From Mycobacterium noviomagense (lineage in GTDB: Bacteria; Actinomycetota; Actinomycetes; Mycobacteriales; Mycobacteriaceae), in NCBI RefSeq assembly GCF_010731635.1, contig NZ_AP022583.1:2728001-2792000 (forward strand): 64,000 nucleotides of DNA. Reading direction: 5' to 3'. Below are positions 28,456 to 36,712 of this stretch, in pieces. The notes under the pieces are model-generated. The model did not search any database. It saw nothing but the letters and a program-made list of their open reading frames with translations, and was not told the origin of the DNA. Position numbers and translations under genes: made by a program. Each line of letters starts with the position of its first letter. Position 1 is the stretch's first letter.

Positions 28456-30201
28456 ATGCCAGGCAAGCAACGAGTGGTTGACCACATCGTCGAGTGCCTC
28501 GCGGCAACCGGGGTCGACTACATCTTTGGTGTCGACGGGGCCAACATCGAAGATCTTTACGACGCCGCATACTTCCGGTCGGATATCACCGCGGTGCTGG
28601 CCAAGCATGAGTTTTCCGCTGCGACCATGGCTGATGGGTACAGCCGCAGTGGGCCGAGATTGGGAGTGGTGGCGGCGACGTCGGGTGGGGGAGCGCTGAA
28701 TCTGGTGCCCGGGTTGGGGGAATCGCTGACCAGTCGGGTACCGGTGTTGGCGTTGGTGGGCCAACCGGCGACGACGATGGACGGTCGCGGCAGTTTTCAG
28801 GACACCAGCGGCCGCAACGGGTCCCTCGATGCCGTGGCGCTGTTTTCCGCAGTGTCAGTTTTCTGCCACCGGGTGCGCAAGCCTGCCGACATTTTCACCG
28901 CCTTACCCGCCGCCCTCGCCGCAGCGCGAACTGGCGGGCCAGCAGTATTGTTGTTGCCCAAGGACATCCAGCAATCCACCGTCAGCATTAACGGCTACGC
29001 TGCATATGGTCGTGAGCCGCAGCGCGCTATCGGTGATCCCCATCCGATAGCGCGCGCGCTGCGTCAGGTGACCGGACCGATCACGATCATCGCCGGAGAG
29101 CAGGTGGCTCGCGATGATGCCCGCTCCGAGCTGGAGTGGCTGCGCGCAATTCTGCGCGCGCGAGTGGCGTGCGTGCCCGACGCCAAAGATGTCGCCGGCA
29201 CACCCGGATTGGGCTCCTCGTCGACGCTCGGGTTGACGGGTGTGATGGGCCACCCCGGCGTTGCCGAGGCGGTCGCAAAAAGTGCGTTGTGCTTGGTGGT
29301 GGGTACGCGGCTGTCGGTGACCGCCCGCACCGGTCTCGACGACGCGCTGGCAGCTGCGCGTGTGGTATCGATCGGGTCGGCGCCCCCGTACCTTCCGTGC
29401 ACTCACGTGCACACCGAGGACTTGCGGGCGTCGCTGCGTATGCTGACCGCTGCCCTATCCGGTCGAGGGCGGCCGACGGGTGTGCGGGTGCCGGATGCGG
29501 TGGTGCACACCGAGCTGACACCGCCGGCGTTCGACGGTCCAGGCGTGCGCTACCGCGACGCCATGGCGTCGCTCGACGCGGTGTTGCCCGACGGCGTGGA
29601 CGTCGTCGTCGACGCCGGCAACACCGGGGCGGCGGCGATCCACCACCTGCCGGTGCGACGCGCGGGCCGGTTCCTGGTCGCGCTCGGCATGGGTGGCATG
29701 GGCTACAGCTTCGGCGCCGGGATCGGGATGGCCTTCGGCCGTGCCAAGGGGCGGTCGCCGGGGCGCCGGGTCGTGGTGGTCGCGGGCGACGGAGCATTCT
29801 TCATGCACGGCATGGAAGTCCACACGGCTGTGCAGTACCGATTGCCGATCACGTTCGTGCTGTTCAACAACAACGCCCACGCCATGTGCGTGACCCGAGA
29901 ACAGCTGTTTTACGGCGACCGGTACAGCTACAACCGGTTTGCGCCCAGCCGGTTGGGGGCCGGCCTGGCGGCGATGTTCCCCGGACTGCCGTCGGTCGAC
30001 GTCCGCGACGCAGACGGATTGGCGGCGGCGATGCACACTGCGCTCGACATCGACGGGCCGTCGGTGGTCAGCGTGGAATGCGCAGCAGACGAAATCCCGC
30101 CGTTCGCAGCATTTCTCAGCGCTCCGTCAACCAGACACGCTGTCAACCAAGAAAGCCCGACCACAAAGGAGAACCGCGCCGATGTCGCTGCCAGCGCTTG
30201 A
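28456..30201 (+). CDS. thiamine-diphosphate-dependent enzyme (acetolactate synthase/decarboxylase-like)
   Basis: 581 residues. The ATG at 28456 was chosen because the Pyr domain begins MPGKQRVVDHIVECLAATGV; the open frame upstream covers a divergent promoter. Catalytic Glu52 is in AKHEFSAATMADGYS. The ThDP/Mg motif starts at Gly444-Asp445-Gly446 (AGDGAFFMHGME) and ends about 28 residues later in VLFNNNAHAM. The middle FAD/regulatory domain looks poor, so the enzyme may be a decarboxylase or carboligase rather than a true AHAS. It leads an operon with the SRPBCC-like protein, KAS III-like enzyme and aminotransferase. It likely makes or joins an alpha-keto-acid-derived C-C unit. Substrates unknown. 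Confidence 0.87.
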   Translation: MPGKQRVVDHIVECLAATGVDYIFGVDGANIEDLYDAAYFRSDITAVLAKHEFSAATMADGYSRSGPRLGVVAATSGGGALNLVPGLGESLTSRVPVLALVGQPATTMDGRGSFQDTSGRNGSLDAVALFSAVSVFCHRVRKPADIFTALPAALAAARTGGPAVLLLPKDIQQSTVSINGYAAYGREPQRAIGDPHPIARALRQVTGPITIIAGEQVARDDARSELEWLRAILRARVACVPDAKDVAGTPGLGSSSTLGLTGVMGHPGVAEAVAKSALCLVVGTRLSVTARTGLDDALAAARVVSIGSAPPYLPCTHVHTEDLRASLRMLTAALSGRGRPTGVRVPDAVVHTELTPPAFDGPGVRYRDAMASLDAVLPDGVDVVVDAGNTGAAAIHHLPVRRAGRFLVALGMGGMGYSFGAGIGMAFGRAKGRSPGRRVVVVAGDGAFFMHGMEVHTAVQYRLPITFVLFNNNAHAMCVTREQLFYGDRYSYNRFAPSRLGAGLAAMFPGLPSVDVRDADGLAAAMHTALDIDGPSVVSVECAADEIPPFAAFLSAPSTRHAVNQESPTTKENRADVAASA

Positions 30202-30847
30202 CGATATCTACACCCACACCGGCAGCACCGAGCCGATCGAGGGAGTGGTCCGTATCGAGAACTCGCCACTGGAGGCGACCGCGCCGAAATTCCTGGCGAA
30301 GATGCGTTCGGTGTACCCGCACGACGAAATCTTCGGCCGGTACTGCACGGTCAACGACTACGTCGACTGCCCGCCCGACGAGCTGTTCGGCTACATGGCC
30401 GACACCCGCAGCCTCGAGGAGTGGACTTATACCCTCCGCGGCTTCACGCCCACCGACGAGGCGGGCCTGTGGCTGGCCTACGACCGGCTGCTGCCGGACA
30501 CCAAGATCTATACCCGAACGCATGCCAACACCGAAGCCCGCACTGTCGACTACTACTGCGCGTGGGACCAGGGCAAGCACCTCTGGATGATCTATCTGAT
30601 GCGCGTCCTCGACGCGCAAGTGGTGCTCAACACGCCGGGTTCGGTTGTGCTGTGGACCAATTGCCGTCACCCTTTCTACGACCGCAACCCATATCCAGAG
30701 GCTGCTCCGCCACACCGAACCGGCTGGGTCGGCGACTTCTGGGACATCTTCGGCCCCGGACACGCGTTGGAGCTGAACAACCTCAAGACAATCGCGGAGT
30801 TCCGCCACCGCAACGGCCTGCCGATAACACCGGCATGGATGAGATGA
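30182..30847 (+). CDS. SRPBCC/START-like protein, copy A
   Basis: 221 residues. The ATG at 30182 lies within the end of the preceding gene (20-bp overlap) and has AAGGAGA upstream. The sequence between DYVDCPPDELFGYMADTRSLEEW and the tryptophan-rich C-terminal segment GWVGDFWDIFGPGHALELNN suggests a helix-grip (SRPBCC) fold of cyclase, aromatase or lipid-binding type, but no family is certain. A close paralogue lies at 49035-49700, with similarity extending into the ribosome-binding leader. Function unknown; by position a cyclase or product-binding role in the cluster is possible. Confidence 0.75.
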   Translation: MSLPALDDIYTHTGSTEPIEGVVRIENSPLEATAPKFLAKMRSVYPHDEIFGRYCTVNDYVDCPPDELFGYMADTRSLEEWTYTLRGFTPTDEAGLWLAYDRLLPDTKIYTRTHANTEARTVDYYCAWDQGKHLWMIYLMRVLDAQVVLNTPGSVVLWTNCRHPFYDRNPYPEAAPPHRTGWVGDFWDIFGPGHALELNNLKTIAEFRHRNGLPITPAWMR

Positions 30848-30854
30848 GGGCATC

Positions 30855-31877
30855 GTGAGCCAACCCCGCGCCGCAAGTCTTATCGACGTCTCCACCTATT
30901 TGCCGGGTGAGCCGATAGGCGCCGATTACTACGCGCAGTTCGCCGGATCCGACGAATTGCGCGACAACCTGATGTTCCGCGCGCCCAAGTTCCGCCACCA
31001 CGTCGGCCCGGACGAGACCGCAATCGACATGATCGAGCACGCCGCGCAGAAGCTGGTCCAACGCCACGGAGAGGATCTCATCGCCGACGTCGACGTGTTG
31101 ATCACCCACACCCAGCTACCGGACATGCCGTTCTATGGTGCGGGTGGCGGCATCGCGCACCGGCTGGGCATGCGCCCGTCCTGGGTGTTGGATCTGCACA
31201 ACGGGGGGTGCGCTGCATTCGTGTTGGGGCTCAAGGTTGCTCGTCAACTGCTGGCTGCGGGCGAAGGACGGACCGCGCTGATCGCGATAGCGCAAAACGC
31301 TGCCGGGCAGGTCTTCGACCAGCCCGGTGTGCGAGGCATGGCGCAGGCGTCGGTTCCCGGTGACGGCGCCGCGGTCGGATTGGTCACGCTATCGGACCAA
31401 TCGCCGATCCTCGATGTCGAGTGCCGCACTTATGGTGAGTACTCCGGTGACATGACGTACATCACGGACCCACCCCGCAAATGGTGGCAACCCGGCCCGG
31501 GGGAGGGCTGCATCGGGTTCACTGAAAGCAAGATCACCAAAGTGCTGGCCCGCGGCAACCGCGAGGTCCCCGAGGTCGCTTTAGCGGTTTGCGATCGAAT
31601 CGGCTTGGCGTCCAAGAATGTTGACCTGCTCGTCACCAACCAGCCCAATAGGGTGTTCCTGCGCAATTGGCGCGAGGCACTCGAGATACCAGAATCGAGA
31701 CACGTCGATACCTTTGATGAGTGCGGCAACTTGTTCGCCGCTGGTATCCCGGTCAACCTGGATCGCGCCATCTCCGACGGCCAGGTCAAAGCCGGCGATC
31801 TGGTGCTGATGGCCGCCTTCGCCCACGCCGGTGACTTCGCCGGTGCGGCGGCATTGCGCTGGGGCGGACGCGGCTGA
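30855..31877 (+). CDS. KAS III-like (FabH-fold) enzyme with altered catalytic triad
   Basis: 340-residue thiolase-fold protein. The nucleophile is Cys119 in LDLHNGGCAAFVLGLKVA. Where FabH has the HQAN motif, this protein has Asn262 (TNQPNR), so the catalytic His appears replaced. The following Asn of the triad is kept (Asn292, CGNLFAAG). A KAS III without this His should decarboxylate malonyl-ACP poorly and may instead transfer acyl groups to O, N or S. Starts 7 bp after the SRPBCC-like gene. Its stop overlaps the aminotransferase ATG by one base. Confidence 0.85.
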   Translation: MSQPRAASLIDVSTYLPGEPIGADYYAQFAGSDELRDNLMFRAPKFRHHVGPDETAIDMIEHAAQKLVQRHGEDLIADVDVLITHTQLPDMPFYGAGGGIAHRLGMRPSWVLDLHNGGCAAFVLGLKVARQLLAAGEGRTALIAIAQNAAGQVFDQPGVRGMAQASVPGDGAAVGLVTLSDQSPILDVECRTYGEYSGDMTYITDPPRKWWQPGPGEGCIGFTESKITKVLARGNREVPEVALAVCDRIGLASKNVDLLVTNQPNRVFLRNWREALEIPESRHVDTFDECGNLFAAGIPVNLDRAISDGQVKAGDLVLMAAFAHAGDFAGAAALRWGGRG

Positions 31878-32935
31878 TGACCATGGCCGCGCAGAGGGAC
31901 TCGATCACCGCCGAGATCCTCGGCGCACTGCCACAGGCGGTCGATCCTTTTGCCTTGTCGCTCAACGAGAATCCGTTTCCGCCGCTGCGGGCCGTGCGCA
32001 AAGCGTTGATCAAGTCGATCGACGCCGCCAACCGCTACCCGGAGTTCCTGCCTCAGCGGCTGCGTCGTCTGATCGCCGACCACATCGGGCTGCCCGAGGA
32101 ACAGGTGGTGCTCGGCGCCGGCGCGACGGGCGTGGTGATGCACGTGCTGCAGGCGCTGACTTATCTGGGTGACACGATGGTCATGGCGTCACCGACATTC
32201 GACGGTTATCCCATCATCGCTTCGATCGCGCGGCTGATCCCCGTGACGGTTCCGCTCGACGAGCACGGTCACCACAACCTCGATGCGCTGGCCGACGCTG
32301 CCGCCGCGGCCCGGGTGGTCGTGTTGTGCCGCCCGCACAACCCGACCGGCACTATGGAGTCCGCCGTGGAGGTGATGCGGTTTCTGCAGCAGATACCGCG
32401 CGACACCATCGTCGTGCTCGACGAGGCGTATGTCGAATTCGCTGCGGCCGAACAGCGGATCAACGCTGCCGCGTTGGTGGCCCGCTTCCCCAATGTTGTG
32501 GTGGTGCGGACGTTTTCCAAGGCGTACGGGCTGGCCGGACTGCGGATCGGGTATGGAATCGGGTCGCCGGAGTTGACCAGGGCGCTGTGGACCAAGCAGT
32601 TGCCGTTCGGCATAGCCAGCACCGCGCTGCTCGCCGTCGCGGCGTCCTATGCCGCCGAAAGCGAACTGCTGAAGCGAGTTCGGCTGATCACCGCCGAACG
32701 ACGCTACCTTCAAAAGCAGCTGAGCGCGATGGGGATCTACAGCACTGACGCGCATGCGAACTTCGTGTACCTACCGTCGAGGGGTCGGCCGTGGCGCGAG
32801 GTACTGGCCGACAGCGGGTTGCAGGTCCGGTACTACTCGGATGGCGGCGCGCGGATCACTGTCGGCAGCCGCACGTCCAGCCTGGCGGTGTTGTCGGTGA
32901 TGGAAAAGAAAGTGAGAGAAGCGACGCGGCGTTAG
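31877..32935 (+). CDS. HisC-like class I/II aminotransferase (PLP)
   Basis: 352 residues, fold type I. PLP Lys215 in TFSKAYGLAGLRIGYGI; Asn155 in RPHNPTGT; Asp182 and Tyr185 in LDEAYVEF; Arg223 nearby; C-terminal substrate Arg in GGARITVGS. Histidinol-phosphate aminotransferases look like this, but its place in a non-histidine operon suggests a specialised amine donor reaction, for example transaminating the keto product of the ThDP enzyme. The convergent VOC gene overlaps its last 4 bp. Confidence 0.87.
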   Translation: MTMAAQRDSITAEILGALPQAVDPFALSLNENPFPPLRAVRKALIKSIDAANRYPEFLPQRLRRLIADHIGLPEEQVVLGAGATGVVMHVLQALTYLGDTMVMASPTFDGYPIIASIARLIPVTVPLDEHGHHNLDALADAAAAARVVVLCRPHNPTGTMESAVEVMRFLQQIPRDTIVVLDEAYVEFAAAEQRINAAALVARFPNVVVVRTFSKAYGLAGLRIGYGIGSPELTRALWTKQLPFGIASTALLAVAASYAAESELLKRVRLITAERRYLQKQLSAMGIYSTDAHANFVYLPSRGRPWREVLADSGLQVRYYSDGGARITVGSRTSSLAVLSVMEKKVREATRR

Positions 32936-33492
32936 TGCGGGTGCCGCGATGGTAGCGTTCGACGTGCCTGGCGGGCCAGCTGCGAAACAGAATGCGGTAA
33001 GTCCGGTCGTTCTGAAGCGATATCACGCAGTGCGCGATAGGACCGCCAGGCCTGGCGCGGAGAAGGAATGATCGGCAGACGTGCGAGCTCCCAATGAATG
33101 CCGTTGATCGGATCGTCGAAGAACACGGCGTAATAGCCGGGCGTGTAGTGCGGGTACTCCGTCGGCTCATTGGTCACGCGTATTCCCTTCGGCACCAAGA
33201 AATCTCGATAGAAACTGTCCACTTCGTGTCGGCTGCGGGCCCACAGGGCGATGTGGTTGATACCCACCGCTTGGTCGGCGTGGGTGAGCTTCGATCCTGA
33301 GCGGGCAGGCTGGATGCCGATGTAGCTATGCGGAGCGGGGAACCGAGCCATGTAATAGGTCGAGCGGTACTCGATGTCCAGCGTCGAAAAGCTCATATAC
33401 CCGAGCCACCCGAACATCCCATCGTAGAACTCGAGCGAATCGTCGTAGTTCAATACCGCGAATTCGACGTGATGAACACCGCGCCAGCGCAT
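32932..33492 (-). CDS. VOC-superfamily (glyoxalase/dioxygenase fold) protein
   Basis: 186 residues from the ATG at 33490-33492 (MRWRGVHHVEFAVLNYDDSL). Paired beta-alpha-beta-beta-beta modules: first with HHVEFAV...FYDGMFGWLGY, second with GINHIALWARSRHEVDSFYRDFLV and a final DPINGIHWELARL. His in VEF-type, His in NHIAL and Glu in HWELA fit a metal site. A dioxygenase, isomerase or resistance role is possible. The approximately 40 C-terminal residues are basic. Convergent with the aminotransferase and probably divergent from the MarR regulator. Confidence 0.83.
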   Translation of the reverse strand: MRWRGVHHVEFAVLNYDDSLEFYDGMFGWLGYMSFSTLDIEYRSTYYMARFPAPHSYIGIQPARSGSKLTHADQAVGINHIALWARSRHEVDSFYRDFLVPKGIRVTNEPTEYPHYTPGYYAVFFDDPINGIHWELARLPIIPSPRQAWRSYRALRDIASERPDLPHSVSQLARQARRTLPSRHPH

Positions 33493-33586
33493 TGCTACCT
33501 CCGTCAGTCCGTGAAATCGCGCGACTGGGTCGAGTGCATTGTCCCGGGTCGCGGGAATCGGGGGCCGAAGTGCGGTAAGAAAGGGC

Positions 33587-34105
33587 GTGGCCGCCAACGA
33601 ACCCGACAAGCGATCCGACACCCGCGACCCGATTGCGCAAGCCAGGGCCAACTGGGAGCGCGCCGGATGGGGCGATGTCGCGCAGGGCATGGTCGCGGTG
33701 ACGTCGGTGATGCGCGCCCACCAGATCCTGCTGGCCCGGGTGGAAAATGCGTTGCGGCCCTACGACCTGAGCTTCTCCCGCTTCGAGTTGCTGCGCCTGC
33801 TGGCATTCAGCCGCACGGGTGCGCTGCCGATCACCAAAGCGTCGGACCGCTTGCAGGTCCACGTCACCAGCGTCACCCACGCGATCCGCCTGCTGGAAGC
33901 CAACGGGCTGGTGCAGCGGATACCGCACCCAACCGACGGTCGTACCACGCTGGTACAGATCACCGAGCTGGGCCGCTCGACAGTCGAGGACGCCACCGTC
34001 ACCCTCAACCAGCAGGTGTTCGCAGACATCGGGATGTCCGATGGCGAATCGCAGGCGCTGGTGTCGGCGATCGAAACATTGCGGCGGGGCGCCGGTGACT
34101 TCTGA
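33587..34105 (+). CDS. MarR-family transcriptional regulator
   Basis: 172 residues from the GTG at 33587, which has AAGAAAGGG upstream; an ATG at 33539 would add 16 residues without similarity. Winged helix: SFSRFELLRLLAFSRTGALPITKASDRLQVHVTSVTHAIRLLEANGLVQRIPHPTDGRTTLVQIT. It is in the relative place of the MarR-like Rv0737 found after sigL-rslA in M. tuberculosis. Divergent from the VOC gene (94-bp gap), a likely target. Ligand unknown. Confidence 0.88.
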   Translation: MAANEPDKRSDTRDPIAQARANWERAGWGDVAQGMVAVTSVMRAHQILLARVENALRPYDLSFSRFELLRLLAFSRTGALPITKASDRLQVHVTSVTHAIRLLEANGLVQRIPHPTDGRTTLVQITELGRSTVEDATVTLNQQVFADIGMSDGESQALVSAIETLRRGAGDF

Positions 34106-34108
34106 GCG

Positions 34109-35332
34109 CTAATCCAAAGTCGGGGGCAGTGGAATTGTTGCCGTCACCGCCGTGCCGGTGCCGGGGCGTGAACGGATGTTGAGCCGGCCGCCGACCAGCT
34201 CGGCGCGCTCGGCCATCGACAGCACACCGTAGCCACCCATCTCGTCGCCGCCCAACGGGTTCTCGAAGGTGTCGAAACCTATTCCGTTGTCGACGATTTC
34301 GAGCCGCGCGACATCGTCGTCGACGACGAAGCGCAGCCGTGTCCTGGTGGCGTCGGCGTGTTTGACGACGTTTTGCAGACCTTCCTGCGCGATGCGGTAC
34401 AGCGCCAGCTCGATGTGCTCCGGCAGCCGCGCATCGGAGAGGTCGAGCTCCAGATCCAGCTGCGGCATCGAGCGCGCCAGGCTGGCCAGCCCGCCCGCCA
34501 AACCGAGGTCGTCCAGAACGGGTGGGCGCAACCCGCCGATCGCGGCGCGCGCTTCCTGCAGCGTCAGTTGGGCGAGTTCGCGGGCCTCGTCGAGATGGTG
34601 AGAGGCTTCGGCCGGGTCGTCGTGGCCGATGGCCCGCGCGGCGGCGTCAAGCCGGTACGACAGTGTGATCAGCCGCTGCGAGATGCCGTCGTGAATGTCG
34701 CCGGCCAGTCGTCGCCGTTCGATTTCCTGCGCCTCGATCACCTGCTCGACGAACAACTCGTGTGCGCGTTCCCGAGCCACGAGCTGCCGGTGCAGTCGGG
34801 CCTGGTGCAATGCGCCGGCGATCAACCGGCCGATGACCCGCAGCAGCTCGACGTCATCGTCGGTGAATTCCCGTCGCTCCACGGTGTGTACGTTGAGCAC
34901 CCCGACCAAGCCCCCGGGGTCGGTTTCCATCGGCACCGACACCATCGACGTGAAATCCCGTCCGCGCAGCGACTGGATCGGCAAGTACCGTGGATCGGCT
35001 TCCTTGTCGTGGGTGATCACCACCGGCTCGCGATGGCTGGCTACCCACCCGGAAATTCCGGACCCCAGCGGCAACCGGATCTTCCCCACCTGGCCGTCGA
35101 ACGGCGGCGTCGCGCCGGCCAACGTCAGTGAGCGGTCGGTGTCGTCGAGGACATGCACGAAACAGACGTCGGTTCCGGTGGCCGCGGTGATCATCCGCGC
35201 AGCCGCGGCTGCCAGCGGTTCGACGCCGGGCCCGCTGGAAGCTGCCTGAATGAGTTCGCGCAGCAGGGCCAGCTCGCGGTCTGCGCCGACGACATCGCGC
35301 ACCGCATTCGACGGACGGGTGCGGCCGGTCAT
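34109..35332 (-). CDS. GAF-domain sensor histidine kinase (NarX/DevS type)
   Basis: 407 residues, no transmembrane helices, so cytosolic. GAF domain about residues 35-176. The HisKA_3 dimerisation box has the phospho-acceptor His214 in ERRRLAGDIHDGISQRLI. The HATPase domain shows LQNVVKHADA (N box), VDNGIGFDTF (G1) and GGYGVLSMAERAELVGG (G2). Its gene follows the response regulator with a 4-bp overlap in the same operon. The GAF signal (haem, NO, redox) is unknown; no haem-specific residue is evident. Confidence 0.92.
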   Translation of the reverse strand: MTGRTRPSNAVRDVVGADRELALLRELIQAASSGPGVEPLAAAAARMITAATGTDVCFVHVLDDTDRSLTLAGATPPFDGQVGKIRLPLGSGISGWVASHREPVVITHDKEADPRYLPIQSLRGRDFTSMVSVPMETDPGGLVGVLNVHTVERREFTDDDVELLRVIGRLIAGALHQARLHRQLVARERAHELFVEQVIEAQEIERRRLAGDIHDGISQRLITLSYRLDAAARAIGHDDPAEASHHLDEARELAQLTLQEARAAIGGLRPPVLDDLGLAGGLASLARSMPQLDLELDLSDARLPEHIELALYRIAQEGLQNVVKHADATRTRLRFVVDDDVARLEIVDNGIGFDTFENPLGGDEMGGYGVLSMAERAELVGGRLNIRSRPGTGTAVTATIPLPPTLD

Positions 35333-36009
35333 TGGTAGATCCCTTCCCGCAGCGCGGTAGCCACCGCGCCCGTGCGGTCGCTGACGCCAAGCTTGCGGTA
35401 GATCGAGCGCAGATGGCTTTTGACCGTCTCCTCGCCGATGACGAGCTTGTTGGCAATGCCGCGGTTGGACAGCCCGGTCACCATGTAAGACAGGATCTCG
35501 CTTTCGCGCTGGGTCAGGCCTTGGCGCGCGCCGGGCCAGAACTCGTCACGCTGCATCCGCGCGGCGGTGTCCGCCGCGCGGGCCGCCATTCCCGGGTCGA
35601 TCACAGTTTCCCCGTTGTGCACCGACTCGAGTTGGCGCACCAGTTCGTCGCTGCTGATGCTCTTCAACAGATAGCCGCGCGCGCCCACCCGCAACGCCTG
35701 GAACAGATACTGCTCGTCGTCGTACACCGACAGCATGACCACCTTGCGGTTCGGGTCGCGTTCGCGCAGCTCACGGCACAGGTCCAGGCCGCTGGAACCT
35801 TGCATGCGGACATCGCACAACACGATGTCTGGCTGCAGGCTGTCGATGACGCTGATGGCGCGTTCGGCGCCCACCGCGTGACCGACCACCTGCACGCGGT
35901 CCTTGAACGCGGCGAGCATTGCTTTGAGGCCCTCGATGACCATTTCGTGGTCGTCGACAAGCACCAGCCGAACAGGTTTGGTGGCCTGACCCGTGTCCAA
36001 AGCCGCCAT
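35329..36009 (-). CDS. NarL/FixJ-family response regulator
   Basis: 226 residues from the ATG at 36007-36009 (MAALDTGQATKPVRL). Upstream in-frame residues are low-complexity and were not included. Receiver domain: acidic Asp19-Asp20, phosphoacceptor Asp66 in VLCDVRMQG, Ser in VMLSVYDD and Lys in GYLLKSIS. LuxR-type HTH at the C-terminus: LTQRESEILSYMVTGLSNRGIANKL with EETVKSHLRSIYRKL. First gene of the operon with the kinase. A 109-bp gap separates it from the divergent HAD-like gene. Confidence 0.93.
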   Translation of the reverse strand: MAALDTGQATKPVRLVLVDDHEMVIEGLKAMLAAFKDRVQVVGHAVGAERAISVIDSLQPDIVLCDVRMQGSSGLDLCRELRERDPNRKVVMLSVYDDEQYLFQALRVGARGYLLKSISSDELVRQLESVHNGETVIDPGMAARAADTAARMQRDEFWPGARQGLTQRESEILSYMVTGLSNRGIANKLVIGEETVKSHLRSIYRKLGVSDRTGAVATALREGIYQ

Positions 36010-36118
36010 GGCATCACCATAGAGCCGCCCGCGGGACGACGAGTCAAGATCGCCACCCGGAATCCCCCTAATGGGGGAAGCTCCGCCAGCGGCGCGCGAC
36101 CAGGCTATTGGTGTGACC

Positions 36119-36712
36119 ATGCCGGCGGATACCCTTCGACGGCGGACGTTCTGGTGGGATCGGGCCCGTCCTGTCGATGCTGACGTTGCACCTTTGCGTG
36201 CGGTGATCTTCGACGCGGACGCCGCGCTGGCTGACGTCGGACGCGACGGCGATCTGGTGCCGCGCGCCGGTCTTATCGACTTGGTCATGAATTTGTTCGT
36301 CGCCGGCATCTGGGTCGGTGTGGTCAGTGCCCGCGAGCGGACCTGGGCGGAAACCCTGGTGCGTCAACTGGTTGGTGAAGGATTGGTCGCGACCATCGTG
36401 ACCGCTGACGACCTGGACGGAGCCGACAGCGATGTCGAGCTGTACCGCCTGGCGTTGTGGGAGTTCGGAATAACGCCGCAGAGCGCACTTGCCGTCGAGG
36501 GCTCAGCGCGTGGGTTGCGGGCGGCCACCGCCGCCGGCCTGCCCGCTCTGCTCGTCACGTCTGACGCTGACAGCGAATTCAGTCGCGCGGCTGCCGTACG
36601 GTCGGGCTACGACGGCGCCGACCCGCTGCTGGCCGCGGGCTGCCGAGAGGTGCACCGGCGATGGTGGATCGCCCGGAAGCGCTTACTCAGCTGCGGCGCA
36701 GCATCTCGATGA
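36119..36712 (+). CDS. HAD-superfamily hydrolase-like protein
   Basis: 197 residues from the ATG at 36119; a GTG at 36113 is also possible. HAD motif I is weak: VIFDADAALADV has the two Asp two residues apart. Motif II Ser occurs in VGVVSARERTW; motif III/IV acidic residues near SALAVEGSARGLRAATAAGLPALLVT, where the normal D-S-x-x-G reads EGSARG. A phosphoglycolate phosphatase-like (CbbY/Gph) enzyme is the nearest description; activity is uncertain because of the changed motifs. It overlaps the mmsB 3' end by 26 bp (convergent). Confidence 0.7.
   Translation: MPADTLRRRTFWWDRARPVDADVAPLRAVIFDADAALADVGRDGDLVPRAGLIDLVMNLFVAGIWVGVVSARERTWAETLVRQLVGEGLVATIVTADDLDGADSDVELYRLALWEFGITPQSALAVEGSARGLRAATAAGLPALLVTSDADSEFSRAAAVRSGYDGADPLLAAGCREVHRRWWIARKRLLSCGAASR

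Noticed and set aside
29136..30590. 484-codon plus-strand frame overlapping the ThDP enzyme and SRPBCC-like genes
   Set aside because: Arg-rich composition without motifs; the true frames there carry catalytic residues.
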